Positions 8,057 to 16,998 of a stretch of 64,000 nucleotides of DNA are shown in pieces. Location of the stretch: the NCBI GenBank assembly GCA_963742725.1, contig CAVUMX010000002.1, forward strand, positions 1-64,000. Direction: 5' to 3'. This DNA is from CAVVAL01 sp963742725. GTDB lineage: Bacteria; Actinomycetota; Actinomycetes; Mycobacteriales; Cryptosporangiaceae. The notes beneath the pieces were generated by a model, which saw only the letters and a program-made list of their open reading frames with translations, had not been told where the DNA came from and did not search any database. How positions within the stretch are numbered: position 1 is the first letter of the stretch; each line of letters starts with the position of its first letter. The translations under genes were made by a program, and so were the position numbers.

Positions 8057-8997
8057 CCTCACCCGGCGCGCGCATCGTCGCCTTCGGCCACTACCAGCCG
8101 GCGCGTGTGGTGACCAACGACGAGCTGTCCCAGCGCGTCGACACGAACGACGAATGGATCCGCGACCGGGTCGGCATCGCCACCCGCCGCATCGCCGCGC
8201 CCGAGGAGAGCGTCGCCGACATGGCGTCGGCGGCCGGCGGCAAGGCGCTCGCGAACAGCGGGCTCGCGGCGTCCGACATCGACCTGGTGATCGTCGCCAC
8301 CTGCTCCGCGGTCACGCCGCTGCCGAACGTCGCCTGCCAGGTCGCCGCCAAGCTCGAGATCGAGGCGCCCGGCGCGTTCGACCTCAACACCGCCTGCTCC
8401 GGCTTCTCGTACGCCCTCGCGACCGCGCAGCACGCGATCATGGCCGGCGCGTCGACGAACGCGCTGGTGATCGGCGTCGAGAAGCTGTCCGACTGGGTCG
8501 ACTGGGACGACCGCGCCACCTGCATCATCTTCGGTGACGGCGCCGGCGCGGCCGTGGTCAGCGCCAGCGACACCACCGGCATCGGCCCGGTCGTGTGGGG
8601 CAGCGACGGCACCCGCAGCGAGGCGATCCGGGTCGAGCAGCGCGACGGCTCGATCATCCAGGAAGGTCAGATGGTCTTCCGGTGGGCCACCACGGCCATC
8701 GCGCCGATCGCGCTGGAGGCGTGCCGCAAGGCCGGCGTCGACCCGGCCGACCTGGCCGCGTTCGTCCCGCACCAGGCCAACCTGCGCATCATCGACGCGA
8801 TCGCGAAGAAGATCGGCGCCACCAACGCCGTGGTCGCGCGCGACATCGTGGAGTCCGGCAACACATCCGCCGCCTCCATCCCCCTGGCCCTGTCGAAGAT
8901 GGTCGAGCGCGGCGAGGTGCCCTCCGGGTCGCCCGTCCTGCTGATCGGCTTCGGCGGCGGCCTCACCTATGCCGGTCAGGTCATCACCTGCCCGTGA
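8053..8997 (+). CDS. fabH: Beta-ketoacyl-ACP synthase III
   Basis: Condenses a starter acyl-CoA with malonyl-ACP, so its acyl-CoA specificity sets straight or branched products. The 314 residues carry the full Cys-His-Asn triad: Cys115 in NTACSGFSYAL, the histidine in FVPHQANLRIID and the asparagine in SGNTSAASIPLAL. The ATG overlaps the fabD stop (ATGA), indicating translational coupling; an upstream in-frame ATG would bury the start inside fabD. The next gene, acpP, follows after 35 bp with its own ribosome site. Confidence 0.95.
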   Translation: MTSPGARIVAFGHYQPARVVTNDELSQRVDTNDEWIRDRVGIATRRIAAPEESVADMASAAGGKALANSGLAASDIDLVIVATCSAVTPLPNVACQVAAKLEIEAPGAFDLNTACSGFSYALATAQHAIMAGASTNALVIGVEKLSDWVDWDDRATCIIFGDGAGAAVVSASDTTGIGPVVWGSDGTRSEAIRVEQRDGSIIQEGQMVFRWATTAIAPIALEACRKAGVDPADLAAFVPHQANLRIIDAIAKKIGATNAVVARDIVESGNTSAASIPLALSKMVERGEVPSGSPVLLIGFGGGLTYAGQVITCP

Positions 8998-9032
8998 ACC
9001 ACCCCGACACCGCAAACCGGAGGGAACAACCT

Positions 9033-9275
9033 GTGACGACCGAAGAGATCACTGCCGGCCTCGCCGAGATCCTCGAGGAGATCGCCGACGTCAGCCCCGA
9101 CGACGTCACCGCCGAGAAGTCGTTCACCGACGACCTGGACGTCGACTCGCTGTCGATGGTCGAGGTGGTCGTGGCCGCCGAGGAGAAGTTCGGCGTGAAG
9201 ATCCCGGACGACGACGTGCAGAACCTGCGCACCGTGGGCGACGCCGTGGCGTACATCGAAAAGGCCCAAGCGTGA
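9033..9275 (+). CDS. acpP: Acyl carrier protein
   Basis: An 80-residue acidic carrier protein that holds growing acyl chains on a 4'-phosphopantetheine arm. The attachment serine is Ser39 in DLDVDSLSMVEV, and the C-terminal helix IPDDDVQNLRTVGDAV is canonical. The start is a GTG preceded by GGAGGG at good spacing. The frame stays open far upstream, but that extension is an out-of-frame reading of fabH. The stop overlaps the fabF start (GTGA), so the two are translationally coupled. Confidence 0.95.
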   Translation: MTTEEITAGLAEILEEIADVSPDDVTAEKSFTDDLDVDSLSMVEVVVAAEEKFGVKIPDDDVQNLRTVGDAVAYIEKAQA

Positions 9276-10501
9276 CCGAAGTTCTCGTCACCGGGCTCGG
9301 CGCGACGACCCCGCTGGGCGGGGACGTCGCGTCGACCTGGGCGGGTCTCCTCGAAGGGCGCTCCGGCGTCCGCGTCAACGAGGAGGAGTGGGCTGCCGAA
9401 CTTCCCGTCCGGATCATCGCCCGGTTGGCGCAGGAGCCCACCGAGAAGATCGAGCGCGTCAAGGCCCGGCGCCTCGACCGCGTCGAGCAGCTGGCGATCG
9501 TCGCCGCCCGTGAGGCGTGGGCGGACGCCGGTTTCGGCACCGGCCCGTCCGACGACGTCGACCCCGAGCGGCTCGCCGTCGTGGTCGGGTCCGGGATCGG
9601 CGGCGCGCTCACGCTGCTCGGCCAGTGGGACAAGCTCCGGGAGAAGGGCGCACGCCAGGTCTCCCCGCTGACCGTCCCGATGCTGATGCCCAACGGCCCG
9701 GCCGCGTACGTCGGCCTGGAGGTCGGCGCCAAGGCGGCCGTGCACGCCCCCGTCAGCGCGTGCGCGACGGGTGCCGAGGCGATCGCGCGCGGCCTGGAGC
9801 TGATCCGCTCCGGCGCCGTGGACGTGGTCGTCGCCGGTGGTGCCGAAGCGTGCATCCACCCGCTCCCCCTGGCCGGCTTCGCCGCGATGCGCGCGATGTC
9901 GACCCGCAACGACGAGCCCGAGCGCGCGTCCCGCCCGTTCGACAAGGGCCGCGACGGATTCGTCCTCGGCGAGGGCGCGGGCATCGTCGTCCTGGAGCGG
10001 GCCGAGCACGCCCGTGCCCGGGGTGCGCGCGTGCACGGGATCCTCGCGGGTGCCGGTGTCACGGCCGACGGCTACGACATCGTCCAGCCGGACCCGTCCG
10101 GCGCCGGCCAGTCGCGGGCGATCGCGCAGGCGCTGGCCAGCGGTGGCCTGTCCACCTCGGACATCCAGCACGTGAACACGCACGCCACGTCGACCCCGGT
10201 CGGCGACACCGCCGAGGTGGCCGCCATCCGCGACGCCGTCGGCAACCACCCCATCCTCACCGCGACCAAGTCGATGACCGGGCACCTGCTCGGCGCGGCC
10301 GGCGCCGTCGAGGCGATCGCCACGGTTCTCGCCCTGCGTGACGGCGTGATCCCCCCGACGATCAACCTCGACGACCTCGACGACGACATCACGCTCGACG
10401 TGGTCTCGGGGGGCGCCCGCAAGATCGACCTGACCGCCGCAGTCAACGACTCGTTCGGCTTCGGCGGGCACAACGTCGCACTGGCCTTCCGCCGTGCCTG
10501 A
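9272..10501 (+). CDS. fabF: Beta-ketoacyl-ACP synthase II
   Basis: The elongating condensing enzyme of type II fatty acid synthesis, 409 residues. The thiolase-fold active site is complete: Cys164 in PVSACATGAEA, the histidine in VNTHATSTPVGD and the second histidine in KSMTGHLLGAAGA. Start is a GTG overlapping the acpP stop. Only one KAS II gene is present here, unlike mycobacteria with kasA and kasB, which fits a Streptomyces-type operon. accD follows 34 bp downstream on the same strand. Confidence 0.95.
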   Translation: MTEVLVTGLGATTPLGGDVASTWAGLLEGRSGVRVNEEEWAAELPVRIIARLAQEPTEKIERVKARRLDRVEQLAIVAAREAWADAGFGTGPSDDVDPERLAVVVGSGIGGALTLLGQWDKLREKGARQVSPLTVPMLMPNGPAAYVGLEVGAKAAVHAPVSACATGAEAIARGLELIRSGAVDVVVAGGAEACIHPLPLAGFAAMRAMSTRNDEPERASRPFDKGRDGFVLGEGAGIVVLERAEHARARGARVHGILAGAGVTADGYDIVQPDPSGAGQSRAIAQALASGGLSTSDIQHVNTHATSTPVGDTAEVAAIRDAVGNHPILTATKSMTGHLLGAAGAVEAIATVLALRDGVIPPTINLDDLDDDITLDVVSGGARKIDLTAAVNDSFGFGGHNVALAFRRA

Positions 10502-10535
10502 CGCCCACCCGTTAGGCGTAGACAAGGAGACCGCC

Positions 10536-11960
10536 GTGACCCTCACCTCGACTCCCCCCACCACCGGGCCCGCGTCCGACGAGCGCGACCTCCGCGACCC
10601 GGAGCTGCGGCTCCAGAGCCTGTTCGACGCGGGCACGCTGCGGACGATCTCCGGACGCGACACCTCCGGCGTGATGACCGCGCGCGGCGACATCGACGGC
10701 ACGCCCGCCGTCGCGTTCGCCACGGACGCCACCAAGATGGGCGGCGCGATGGGTTCGGCGGGCTGCCGGCACATCGTCGACGCGGTCGACATGGCCGTGC
10801 GCGAACGGATCCCGGTGCTGGGCCTGTGGCACTCGGGCGGCGCCCGCCTCGCCGAGGGTGTCGAGGCGCTGGACGCCGTCGGCCAGGTGTTCGCCGCCAT
10901 GGTCCGCGCGTCCGGACGGGTACCGCAGATCTCGGTCGTGCTCGGCCCGGCCGCCGGTGGCGCCGCGTACGGTCCCGCGCTCACCGACCTGGTCATCATG
11001 GGTCCGGGCGGGCGGGTGTTCGTCACGGGTCCGGAGGTCGTCCGGTCCGTCACGGGCGAGCAGGTCGACATGGAACGCCTCGGCGGGCCGGAACCGCACG
11101 GCCGTCGCTCGGGCGTCGTCCACGTCACGACCAAGACCGACGAGGACGCGCTGGCCCGCGCGCGTGAACTCGCCGCGCTGCTGGGCAACCAGGGCCGCCT
11201 CAGCCCCGCCGACATCGTCGACGGCGAGGACCTGTCGGAGAAGCTGCCGGAGCAGGCCAACCGCGCCTACGACGTGCACCCGCTGGTCAACACCGTCCTT
11301 GATGGTCCGGGCGTGGAGCTGCACGCCAAGTGGGCGCCGAACGTCGTCACGTCGCTCGGCCGGATGGCCGGCCGCACGGTCGGCGTCATCGCGAACAACC
11401 CGATGCGGCTCGGCGGCTGCCTCGACTCGATCTCCGCGGAGAAGGCGGCGCGCTTCGTCCGGATGTGCGACTCGCTCGGCGTGCCGCTGGTCGTCCTCGT
11501 CGACGTGCCCGGGTACCTGCCCGGCGTCGGCCAGGAGTGGGACGGCGTCGTCCGGCGCGGCGCCAAGCTGCTGCACGCGTTCGCCGAGGCCGTCGTGCCC
11601 CGCGTGACGCTCGTGACCCGCAAGGCGTACGGCGGCGCGTACATCGCGATGAACTCCCGGTCGCTCGGCGCCACCGCCGTGTACGCCTGGCCGGGTGCCG
11701 AGGTCGCCGTCATGGGCGCGTCGGCCGCCGTCAACATCCTGCACCGCAAGAAGCTGGCCGCCGCCCCCGCCGAGGACCGCGAGGCTTTGCGCGAGCACCT
11801 GGTCAGCGAGCACGGGCGGATCGCCGGTGGCGTCAACCGGGCGCTGGAACTCGGCGTCGTGGACGACGTGATAAAGCCGACCGAGACCCGCCGCCGCATC
11901 GCCGAGGCCCTGGCCGGCGCCCCCGCCGCGCGCGGCGCCCACGGCAACATCCCGCTGTAG
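10536..11960 (+). CDS. accD: Acyl-CoA carboxylase carboxyltransferase (beta) subunit
   Basis: The 474-residue carboxyltransferase subunit that moves CO2 from biotin to acetyl-CoA (or propionyl-CoA), supplying malonyl-CoA to FabD. Both crotonase-like halves are present, with oxyanion-hole motifs LWHSGGARLAEG and GPAAGGAAYGPAL in the N-half and VPGYLPGVGQEWDGV plus RKAYGGAYIAM in the C-half. The GTG at 10536 is favoured by AAGGAGA at correct spacing. By operon position it corresponds to AccD6 of mycobacteria. The biotin-carrying alpha subunit is not in this window. A 46-bp palindrome follows the stop. Confidence 0.93.
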   Translation: MTLTSTPPTTGPASDERDLRDPELRLQSLFDAGTLRTISGRDTSGVMTARGDIDGTPAVAFATDATKMGGAMGSAGCRHIVDAVDMAVRERIPVLGLWHSGGARLAEGVEALDAVGQVFAAMVRASGRVPQISVVLGPAAGGAAYGPALTDLVIMGPGGRVFVTGPEVVRSVTGEQVDMERLGGPEPHGRRSGVVHVTTKTDEDALARARELAALLGNQGRLSPADIVDGEDLSEKLPEQANRAYDVHPLVNTVLDGPGVELHAKWAPNVVTSLGRMAGRTVGVIANNPMRLGGCLDSISAEKAARFVRMCDSLGVPLVVLVDVPGYLPGVGQEWDGVVRRGAKLLHAFAEAVVPRVTLVTRKAYGGAYIAMNSRSLGATAVYAWPGAEVAVMGASAAVNILHRKKLAAAPAEDREALREHLVSEHGRIAGGVNRALELGVVDDVIKPTETRRRIAEALAGAPAARGAHGNIPL

Positions 11961-11970
11961 GTCTCTCCGG

Positions 11971-12016
11971 TTTGGGCGTCATCTTGGTGGCTATAGCCAC
12001 CAAGATGACGCCCAAA
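11971..12016. repeat. Palindromic repeat family S, copy 1
   Basis: A perfect 46-bp palindrome of two 23-bp arms with no spacer. It begins TTTGGGCG and has the centre GGCTATAGCC. It lies between the convergent accD and GH3 lipoprotein genes, where it could end both transcripts. Two other copies of the same length occur at 29320 and 52696; the outer TTTGGGCG and the CTAT centre are shared, while this copy differs in the middle of the arm. Confidence 0.85.
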
Positions 12017-12041
12017 TGCCGTTGGGGGCGCGCCCGGCGCG

Positions 12042-13721
12042 TTAGCGGCAGGAGGTGCGCGGGAGGCCGTTCACCGGGACGGGCGAGCGGCCGGTGGCGC
12101 GGGCCTTGCCGGCGATGACCGCCGCGATGGCGTCCAGGGAGGCCGGGACCCCGCTGTAGGACGCCAGCAGGACGGGCGATCGCGCGGTGGACAGCAGGTA
12201 CGGGGTGTCCAGCGAGACGGTGATGCCGGCCGGCTTCAGGGCCTTGGCGTCGTCGCCGTACCCGACGAGGTGGATGATCTCGCCGTCCCCGATCCGGACG
12301 CCGTTGCGCCGCAGCGCCGCCGCCAGCGCGTCGCGGTGCCGCGCGGTGGCGCCGGTGACGGTGACGGGCTGGCGGATCAGCGGTGCGCCGCAGCTCCCCC
12401 GGAACTGGGTCACGGCGGCCGTGGCGGCGGCGGCCACGGCGGTGCGGTTGGCCGGGGTGGCGACCACGCTCATGGCCGGCTGGCCGGCGGTGGCGAGGCG
12501 CTGCTTGAGCGTGAGGATCCTGGTCACCGATGCGACGAGCGTCGCCCGGGGCAGCCGCCCGGTCTGCACCGCGCGGAGCAGGCTCTGCTGGGCGGCGCCG
12601 ATGTCCGGCGGCATGAGCAGGATGTCGTTGCCGGCGAGCACCGCGCGGACCGCCGCCTCACCGGCCGGGTACCGCTTGGTGATCGCGCCCATGTTCAGCG
12701 CGTCGCTGACGATGACGCCCTTGAAGCCCAGCTCGTCCCGGAGCAGGCCGGTGAGGACCTTGCGGCTGAGCGTCGCCGGGGTGCCGGGGTCGACCGCGCG
12801 GACGTCCAGGTGGCCGGTCATGATCAGCGACGCCCCGGCGGCGATGCCGCTGCGGAACGGCGCCACGTCGCCGGCCAGGAGCTGCGGGCGCGCCTGCTTG
12901 AGGACGGGCAGTTCCTCGTGGCTGTCGGTGCCGGTGTGGCCGTGGCCAGGGAAGTGTTTGAGCGCGGTGGCGACGCCCGCCTGCTCGTATCCCCGGACGG
13001 ACGCGGCTACCCGCTGCCCGACGAGCGCCGGGTCGGCGCCGAAGGACCGCGATCCGATGACGTAGTTGGAGGCGCCGCTGGTGACGTCGGCGACCGGCGC
13101 GAAGTCGACGTTGATGCCGAGCGCGGCGAGTTCCGTCCCGGAGACCCGGCTGGCGGCCTCGGTCAGCTTCGGGTCGGTGGCCGCGCCGAACGCCATGGCG
13201 GACGGCAGGAGCGTGACACCGTCCCGGACCCGGGTCACGGTGCCGTGTTCCTGGTCGGTGCCGATCAGGATGGGCGCGGCGGCCGGCAGGGAACGGGCGG
13301 CGCTCTGGAGGCCGCTGGTCAGTGCGCGTACCTGGGCCGGCGAGTCGATGTTGGACGTCGGGTTCGTGCCGGCGGTGGCGTCCCCGCTCGCGCGGCGCAC
13401 GAGGATGAGCCCGCCGAGCCGGTACTTGGCGACGAGCTGGGCGGGCGTGTCGACGCCGCCGATGCGCTGGTTGCCGTCGCGAGAGCCGGCGCTGACCTTG
13501 ACGGCGTCGTTGCCGTAGGCGAACGGCATGAGCATCTGCCCGACGAGGTCGAGGTCGCTCAGGGCCGCCGCGGCCGCTGCCGGGTCAGCGGGGGCCGACA
13601 GGGGCGCGGCGGGCGGCGAGCTGGGCGGGTTCTCGGGTTTCGCGCTCCCGGCGGCGTCGCCGGACGAGCATGCGGACACCGCGAGTACCGCACCGAGCGC
13701 CACGACACGTACGAAAGTCAC
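12042..13721 (-). CDS. GH3 family lipoprotein, NagZ-like beta-N-acetylhexosaminidase
   Basis: A 559-residue exported enzyme. The start (GTG at 13721) is followed by a signal peptide with lipobox AVSAC, then a Ser/Pro/Ala-rich linker and a GH3 barrel. KHFPGHGHTGTDSH matches the NagZ signature loop with its catalytic His/Asp pair, and GVIVSDALNMGA carries the nucleophile aspartate region. Such lipoproteins (LpqI in mycobacteria) release GlcNAc from cell-wall fragments. A second, less conserved C-terminal domain follows. The longer frame upstream lacks homology and the signal peptide decides the start. Confidence 0.9.
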   Translation of the reverse strand: MTFVRVVALGAVLAVSACSSGDAAGSAKPENPPSSPPAAPLSAPADPAAAAAALSDLDLVGQMLMPFAYGNDAVKVSAGSRDGNQRIGGVDTPAQLVAKYRLGGLILVRRASGDATAGTNPTSNIDSPAQVRALTSGLQSAARSLPAAAPILIGTDQEHGTVTRVRDGVTLLPSAMAFGAATDPKLTEAASRVSGTELAALGINVDFAPVADVTSGASNYVIGSRSFGADPALVGQRVAASVRGYEQAGVATALKHFPGHGHTGTDSHEELPVLKQARPQLLAGDVAPFRSGIAAGASLIMTGHLDVRAVDPGTPATLSRKVLTGLLRDELGFKGVIVSDALNMGAITKRYPAGEAAVRAVLAGNDILLMPPDIGAAQQSLLRAVQTGRLPRATLVASVTRILTLKQRLATAGQPAMSVVATPANRTAVAAAATAAVTQFRGSCGAPLIRQPVTVTGATARHRDALAAALRRNGVRIGDGEIIHLVGYGDDAKALKPAGITVSLDTPYLLSTARSPVLLASYSGVPASLDAIAAVIAGKARATGRSPVPVNGLPRTSCR

Positions 13722-13971
13722 CGCACTAGGACACCATCCGGGCGCCACCCCGTCGAATCGGGGGGCTCGGCACACCCACGACCACGCCAGCCGGCGACCG
13801 TGAGATAGCCCCAGCCGACCGTCCTGAGAAACCGCTTGAAGGCAGTTGATCGTCGCTCTAAACCTGGAGCCCGCTGAGGTGCGCGTATCGCCGCATTCGC
13901 ACAAGCCGACGCGTGCTCAGGCACGCAAGGCGCGGAGAAGGCGGTGAGACGTGTGCCTCAGCGGGCCGCAA

Positions 13972-14463
13972 TCACCCGACCTGGTGGAGCCAGGTGACTG
14001 GGGCGCCTTCGCCGGCGTGGCGGTAGGCCTCCAACTCCATGTCCCAGGCGGCACCGAGGAGCTTTTCGAGGCCGTGGGCGAGTGCTTCGGGGCCGCTGGC
14101 GGTGGCGAGGAGGCTGCGGATGCGGTCTTCGGAGACGAGGACGTCGCCGTTGGCGCTCATGGTGCTGCGGTGGATGCCGCGGCTGGGGACGTAGGCGATG
14201 CGTTCGCCGTCGACGCCGGGGCTGGCTTCTTCGGTGACTTCGAAGCGGATCATGGACCAGGCACGGAGTGCGGAGGCGAGTTCGCCGCCGGTGCCGACGC
14301 GGCCGGACCACTGGCATTCGGTGCGTAGGGCAGTCTGGTCCGCGGGCTGTGAGGTCCACTCCATGCGTACGGGCACGCCAAGTACCCGCGCCACCGCCCA
14401 CTCGACATGGGCGCAGACGGCCGGCGGGCAGGAGTGGACGTAAAGAACGCCACGAGCAGCCAC
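13972..14463 (-). CDS. DUF3145 family protein
   Basis: A 163-residue cytosolic protein of the actinobacterial DUF3145 family, function unknown. It begins ARGVLYVHSCPPAVCAHVEW and ends PVTWLHQVG, both characteristic of the family, with ASALRAWSMIRFEVTEE in the centre. In Streptomyces a member lies next to the fab cluster, as here, hinting at a link to lipid metabolism that has not been shown. The GTG at 14463 follows GGGAGG with ideal spacing. The 250 bp between it and the GH3 gene hold no coding signal I can find. Confidence 0.88.
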   Translation of the reverse strand: MAARGVLYVHSCPPAVCAHVEWAVARVLGVPVRMEWTSQPADQTALRTECQWSGRVGTGGELASALRAWSMIRFEVTEEASPGVDGERIAYVPSRGIHRSTMSANGDVLVSEDRIRSLLATASGPEALAHGLEKLLGAAWDMELEAYRHAGEGAPVTWLHQVG

Positions 14464-14559
14464 GTGGACCTCCCGGTGAGACGAGGTACGCCTTCCCCAA
14501 CGACCTCTTCACCGTTTGGCTGTCACCCATGATGCACGTGGGGCTGCTGTTCCGCCAGC

Positions 14560-15471
14560 CTATCCAGGCCGTTTCCCCTCCTCGCGCGTAGCCGCGACGG
14601 CCGATTCGAGCGTAGCCAAACGGGCGGAGATGTCACGTAGGGCGGCGATCAACGCGCCGTGGTTGTTCTCGGCGTCGTCGATGCGTGCTTCGACCTCGTC
14701 GACGGATTCGGCGACGTCCTCGACGGATTCGGACATTTCCTCGACGTCCTGCTCGACGCGTTCGACGGCGGACTCGACGCTCTGGAACTGCCCGACGAAC
14801 CACGCGGCGATGCTGGCGGTGAGGACGCCGAGGACGGCGATCCCGGACATCATGAGCACGGCCGCCATGAGCCGGCCCTGTCCCGTGACGGGGAACCGGT
14901 CGCCGTAGCCGACGGTGGTCATGGTGGTGAGCGCCCACCAGAGGGCGTCGCCGAAGGATTTGATGTTGGCGTCGGGGTCGGTCCGTTCGACTTCGAGCAC
15001 GGTGAGAGCGCCCGCGAACAGCACGCCCACCGCCAGGAAGGCGGTGTAGGTGCTGGTGCGGACCTGGAGGCTCTGGCGCGAGAGCCGGCTGGCCATGCTG
15101 ACGACACCGAGCAGCCGGAAGAGCCGCAGGACGATGAGCAGGCGGAGGCTCCGCAGCGGGGGCACGAGGACGACGACGAGGTCGGGGATGTGGGTCCGGA
15201 CGAATCGCCAGCGGTCCGGGGCGAGCGCCAGCCGGATCAGGTACTCCACGACGAAGATGACCCAGATGATGATGTCGGCCCACTGGATCGTCGTGTCCAG
15301 CCAGGGCGGAAGGTCGCGGTCGATCAGCGGCCACACGAGGACCACGAGGAAGACCACGGCGAGCGCGAGCATCCAGTTGTCGGTCCGGTCGACGAACCGC
15401 TCGTAGGCGCCGCTCGCCCGGGCGCGGTCCAGCCGGGCCAGCAGGCTCCGCGGCGGCTCTGTGCTCACCAT
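14560..15471 (-). CDS. Voltage-gated-type potassium channel with coiled-coil tail
   Basis: A 303-residue integral membrane protein. Hydrophobic segments at about 35-50, 65-80, 97-125 and 143-160 precede a pore loop with the selectivity filter TVGYGD at 186-191 and a last helix near 200-225, the layout of six-helix K+ channels; an arginine-rich segment (LRSLRLLIVLRLFRLL) resembles a voltage-sensor S4. The last 75 residues form a heptad-like acidic coiled coil (VERVEQDVEEMSESVEDVAE) in place of a nucleotide-binding or RCK domain, which may drive tetramer assembly. The start could be the ATG at 15471 or the adjacent GTG. Confidence 0.88.
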   Translation of the reverse strand: MVSTEPPRSLLARLDRARASGAYERFVDRTDNWMLALAVVFLVVLVWPLIDRDLPPWLDTTIQWADIIIWVIFVVEYLIRLALAPDRWRFVRTHIPDLVVVLVPPLRSLRLLIVLRLFRLLGVVSMASRLSRQSLQVRTSTYTAFLAVGVLFAGALTVLEVERTDPDANIKSFGDALWWALTTMTTVGYGDRFPVTGQGRLMAAVLMMSGIAVLGVLTASIAAWFVGQFQSVESAVERVEQDVEEMSESVEDVAESVDEVEARIDDAENNHGALIAALRDISARLATLESAVAATREEGKRPG

Positions 15472-15582
15472 GCAGCGACTATGCACCACCGTGACGTGTC
15501 TACATGCGGCTTTGGAGCATGGCGAGCCGGTCGGGTCGGCAGGCAAGGGTTCCGGTCGACCCGACCGGCGGCGTGTGGGCCA

Positions 15583-15754
15583 GTGCTGTGTCCTCTGGCG
15601 TTCGTGGGCCCGAGGCCGAGTTCAGCGCGGGGCTGCCAAGGCGGAGGAGGAGGTCGTGCCGTTGTTGCATGGCCGACTCTGCCGTGACACGTGACAACGC
15701 CGGCAGCGTCGGGCTGGGCCGGCCGAAGCCCTAGAACGTCAGAGGACACAGCAC
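15583..15754. repeat. Long-range inverted repeat bounding a 130-bp non-coding segment
   Basis: GTGCTGTGTCCTCTGGCGTTC (15583-15603) recurs inverted at 15734-15754 with one mismatch in 21, and the match continues weakly inwards. The 130 bp between the arms have no convincing coding frame. The 287-bp gap between the K+ channel and the next membrane protein is otherwise featureless. It may be a small miniature inverted-repeat element or a structured RNA; no target duplication is obvious. Confidence 0.55.
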
Positions 15755-15758
15755 CTAC

Positions 15759-16430
15759 CTACTGCCCCATGGGCCGCAGCGGGGTGCGCATCTGTGCCAT
15801 CGAGGCGCCGAGCGGCGAGGTGAACCCGCCGGACGGTGTGAGGAGGCTCGGTACCGGCGCGTAGACGGGCGCCGGGACGTACGACGGGCTGGGCACCGGC
15901 GCGGGCTCGGGCTGCTCCGCCGGCACCGACACCGCGGCGACGGGCTCCGGCTCGACGATGGTCTCGGCCATCGCCTCGGCGTCGGCGGCGGCCTGGGCGG
16001 CGCGTTCGTACATCATGCCGGCCTGGTGCGCGATGGCCCCGACGATGCCCGGCACGACCGGCAGCAGCCAGCTCGCGACGAAGCCGACGCCGTTGGCCGC
16101 GTGGACCACGAGGACCGCCGCGGCCGCGGCACCGAATCCCTTGACCAGTGCCCGCCAGACGGCGCGGCCGGTGTCGACCGCGGCGAATCCGGCGAAGGTG
16201 TGGAGGGCCTTGGCGTCCTTGCGCCCGAACGTCACGCCGGCGACCCCGGCGGTAACGGACGCTCCCAGGACGGCAGCCCAGAGGTGGCTCCCTGTGGTGG
16301 CGGCTACCAGGGCGATCGTGAGGATGCCGCAGCCGGCGGCGATGCCGGCCCGTATCCAGTCACTGCGTTCGCCCGGGTACCAGTAGTACTTCGTGATGCC
16401 GCCGCTCGCTGGTTTCGCAAACCTTCCCAT
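15759..16430 (-). CDS. Membrane protein of unknown function
   Basis: A 223-residue protein I do not recognise. After a short basic N-terminus (KYYWYPGERSDWIR) come two hydrophobic segments (about 28-70), a second hydrophobic pair around 105-150, then an alanine/glutamate-rich stretch and a proline-rich C-terminal tail (PAPVPSPSYVPAPVYAPVPS). That suggests a four-helix membrane domain with an extended disordered tail. The ATG at 16430 is chosen because the sequence becomes protein-like there; an in-frame ATG lies 15 codons upstream. A possible iron-box-like sequence lies about 100 bp upstream. Confidence 0.7.
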   Translation of the reverse strand: MGRFAKPASGGITKYYWYPGERSDWIRAGIAAGCGILTIALVAATTGSHLWAAVLGASVTAGVAGVTFGRKDAKALHTFAGFAAVDTGRAVWRALVKGFGAAAAAVLVVHAANGVGFVASWLLPVVPGIVGAIAHQAGMMYERAAQAAADAEAMAETIVEPEPVAAVSVPAEQPEPAPVPSPSYVPAPVYAPVPSLLTPSGGFTSPLGASMAQMRTPLRPMGQ

Positions 16431-16527
16431 CTGGCCCACCCCGGTCTCGGTACCAATGTCACGGAAAGTGTTCACACCATTCTGTTCTGTAATCGCCAGG
16501 CGTGTAAAGTGGCGACTGGCGAGTAAC

Positions 16528-16546
16528 TTAGGTGAGCATAAGCTGG
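16528..16546. promoter_or_regulatory. Weak iron-box-like sequence
   Basis: TTAGGTGAGCATAAGCTGG agrees with the IdeR/DmdR consensus at about 14 of 19 positions, with an intact left half-site TTAGGTGAGC and a poor right half. It lies upstream of the 15759-16430 gene and just past the end of the DoxX gene. I regard it as weaker than the site at 40852. Confidence 0.25.
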
Positions 16547-16553
16547 TCCGATT

Positions 16554-16952
16554 TCAACCAATTGATGCGCTCTGCTGGCGCCGGCTCCGTCGGGCGACCG
16601 CCGCAGCCCACCAGACCAGCGGAATCTGCAGCGGAAGGCGTGCCCAGGTGGCCACCTGGTAGCCGGTCGAGCCTCGCCCGGAGTCGAGCGCCATCTGGAC
16701 GTTGGCCGGAAACACGGCCACGAAGAGAGCCGCCGTCGCCCATCCGCCGAACCGCCGCGTGCGCGGGTGGGCCACCAGCGCCGCACACGCCAGCTCCGCC
16801 GCGCCACTGGCCGCGACCAGCAGGTCCGGCTCGGGCAGCGCCTTCGGGACGATCCGTGTGAACGGCGCCGGGTTGGCGAAGTGCGCCACGCCCATGCCCG
16901 CCAGGAACCCCGCGAGCAACCACGGCGACGCGCTCTTCCAACGAGAAGACAT
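16554..16952 (-). CDS. DoxX family membrane protein
   Basis: A 132-residue, four-helix membrane protein of the DoxX type. It opens with a helix containing GMGVAHFANPAPFTRIVPKALP, the typical DoxX first-helix/loop pattern, followed by a helix with GAAELACAALV, another with AALFVAVFPANVQMAL and a last one near LQIPLVWWAAA. Family members have been linked to oxidative and thiol stress but this subgroup is uncharacterised. ATG start with GAGGA upstream at normal spacing. The next gene on the strand is the beta-propeller lipoprotein 46 bp upstream. Confidence 0.85.
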   Translation of the reverse strand: MSSRWKSASPWLLAGFLAGMGVAHFANPAPFTRIVPKALPEPDLLVAASGAAELACAALVAHPRTRRFGGWATAALFVAVFPANVQMALDSGRGSTGYQVATWARLPLQIPLVWWAAAVARRSRRQQSASIG

Positions 16953-16998
16953 GGGTCAGATCCTCGCCGAGAACGCGCCGCCGGGGAAGTGGGTGTGT

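Noticed and set aside
8984..11260. 758-residue minus-strand ORF through acpP, fabF and accD.
   Set aside because: Runs against three firmly identified genes; long antisense frames are expected at this GC content.
13722..13971. Possible short gene between the GH3 lipoprotein and DUF3145.
   Set aside because: Frames lack a ribosome site, homology and the strong G/C third-position bias; treated as intergenic.
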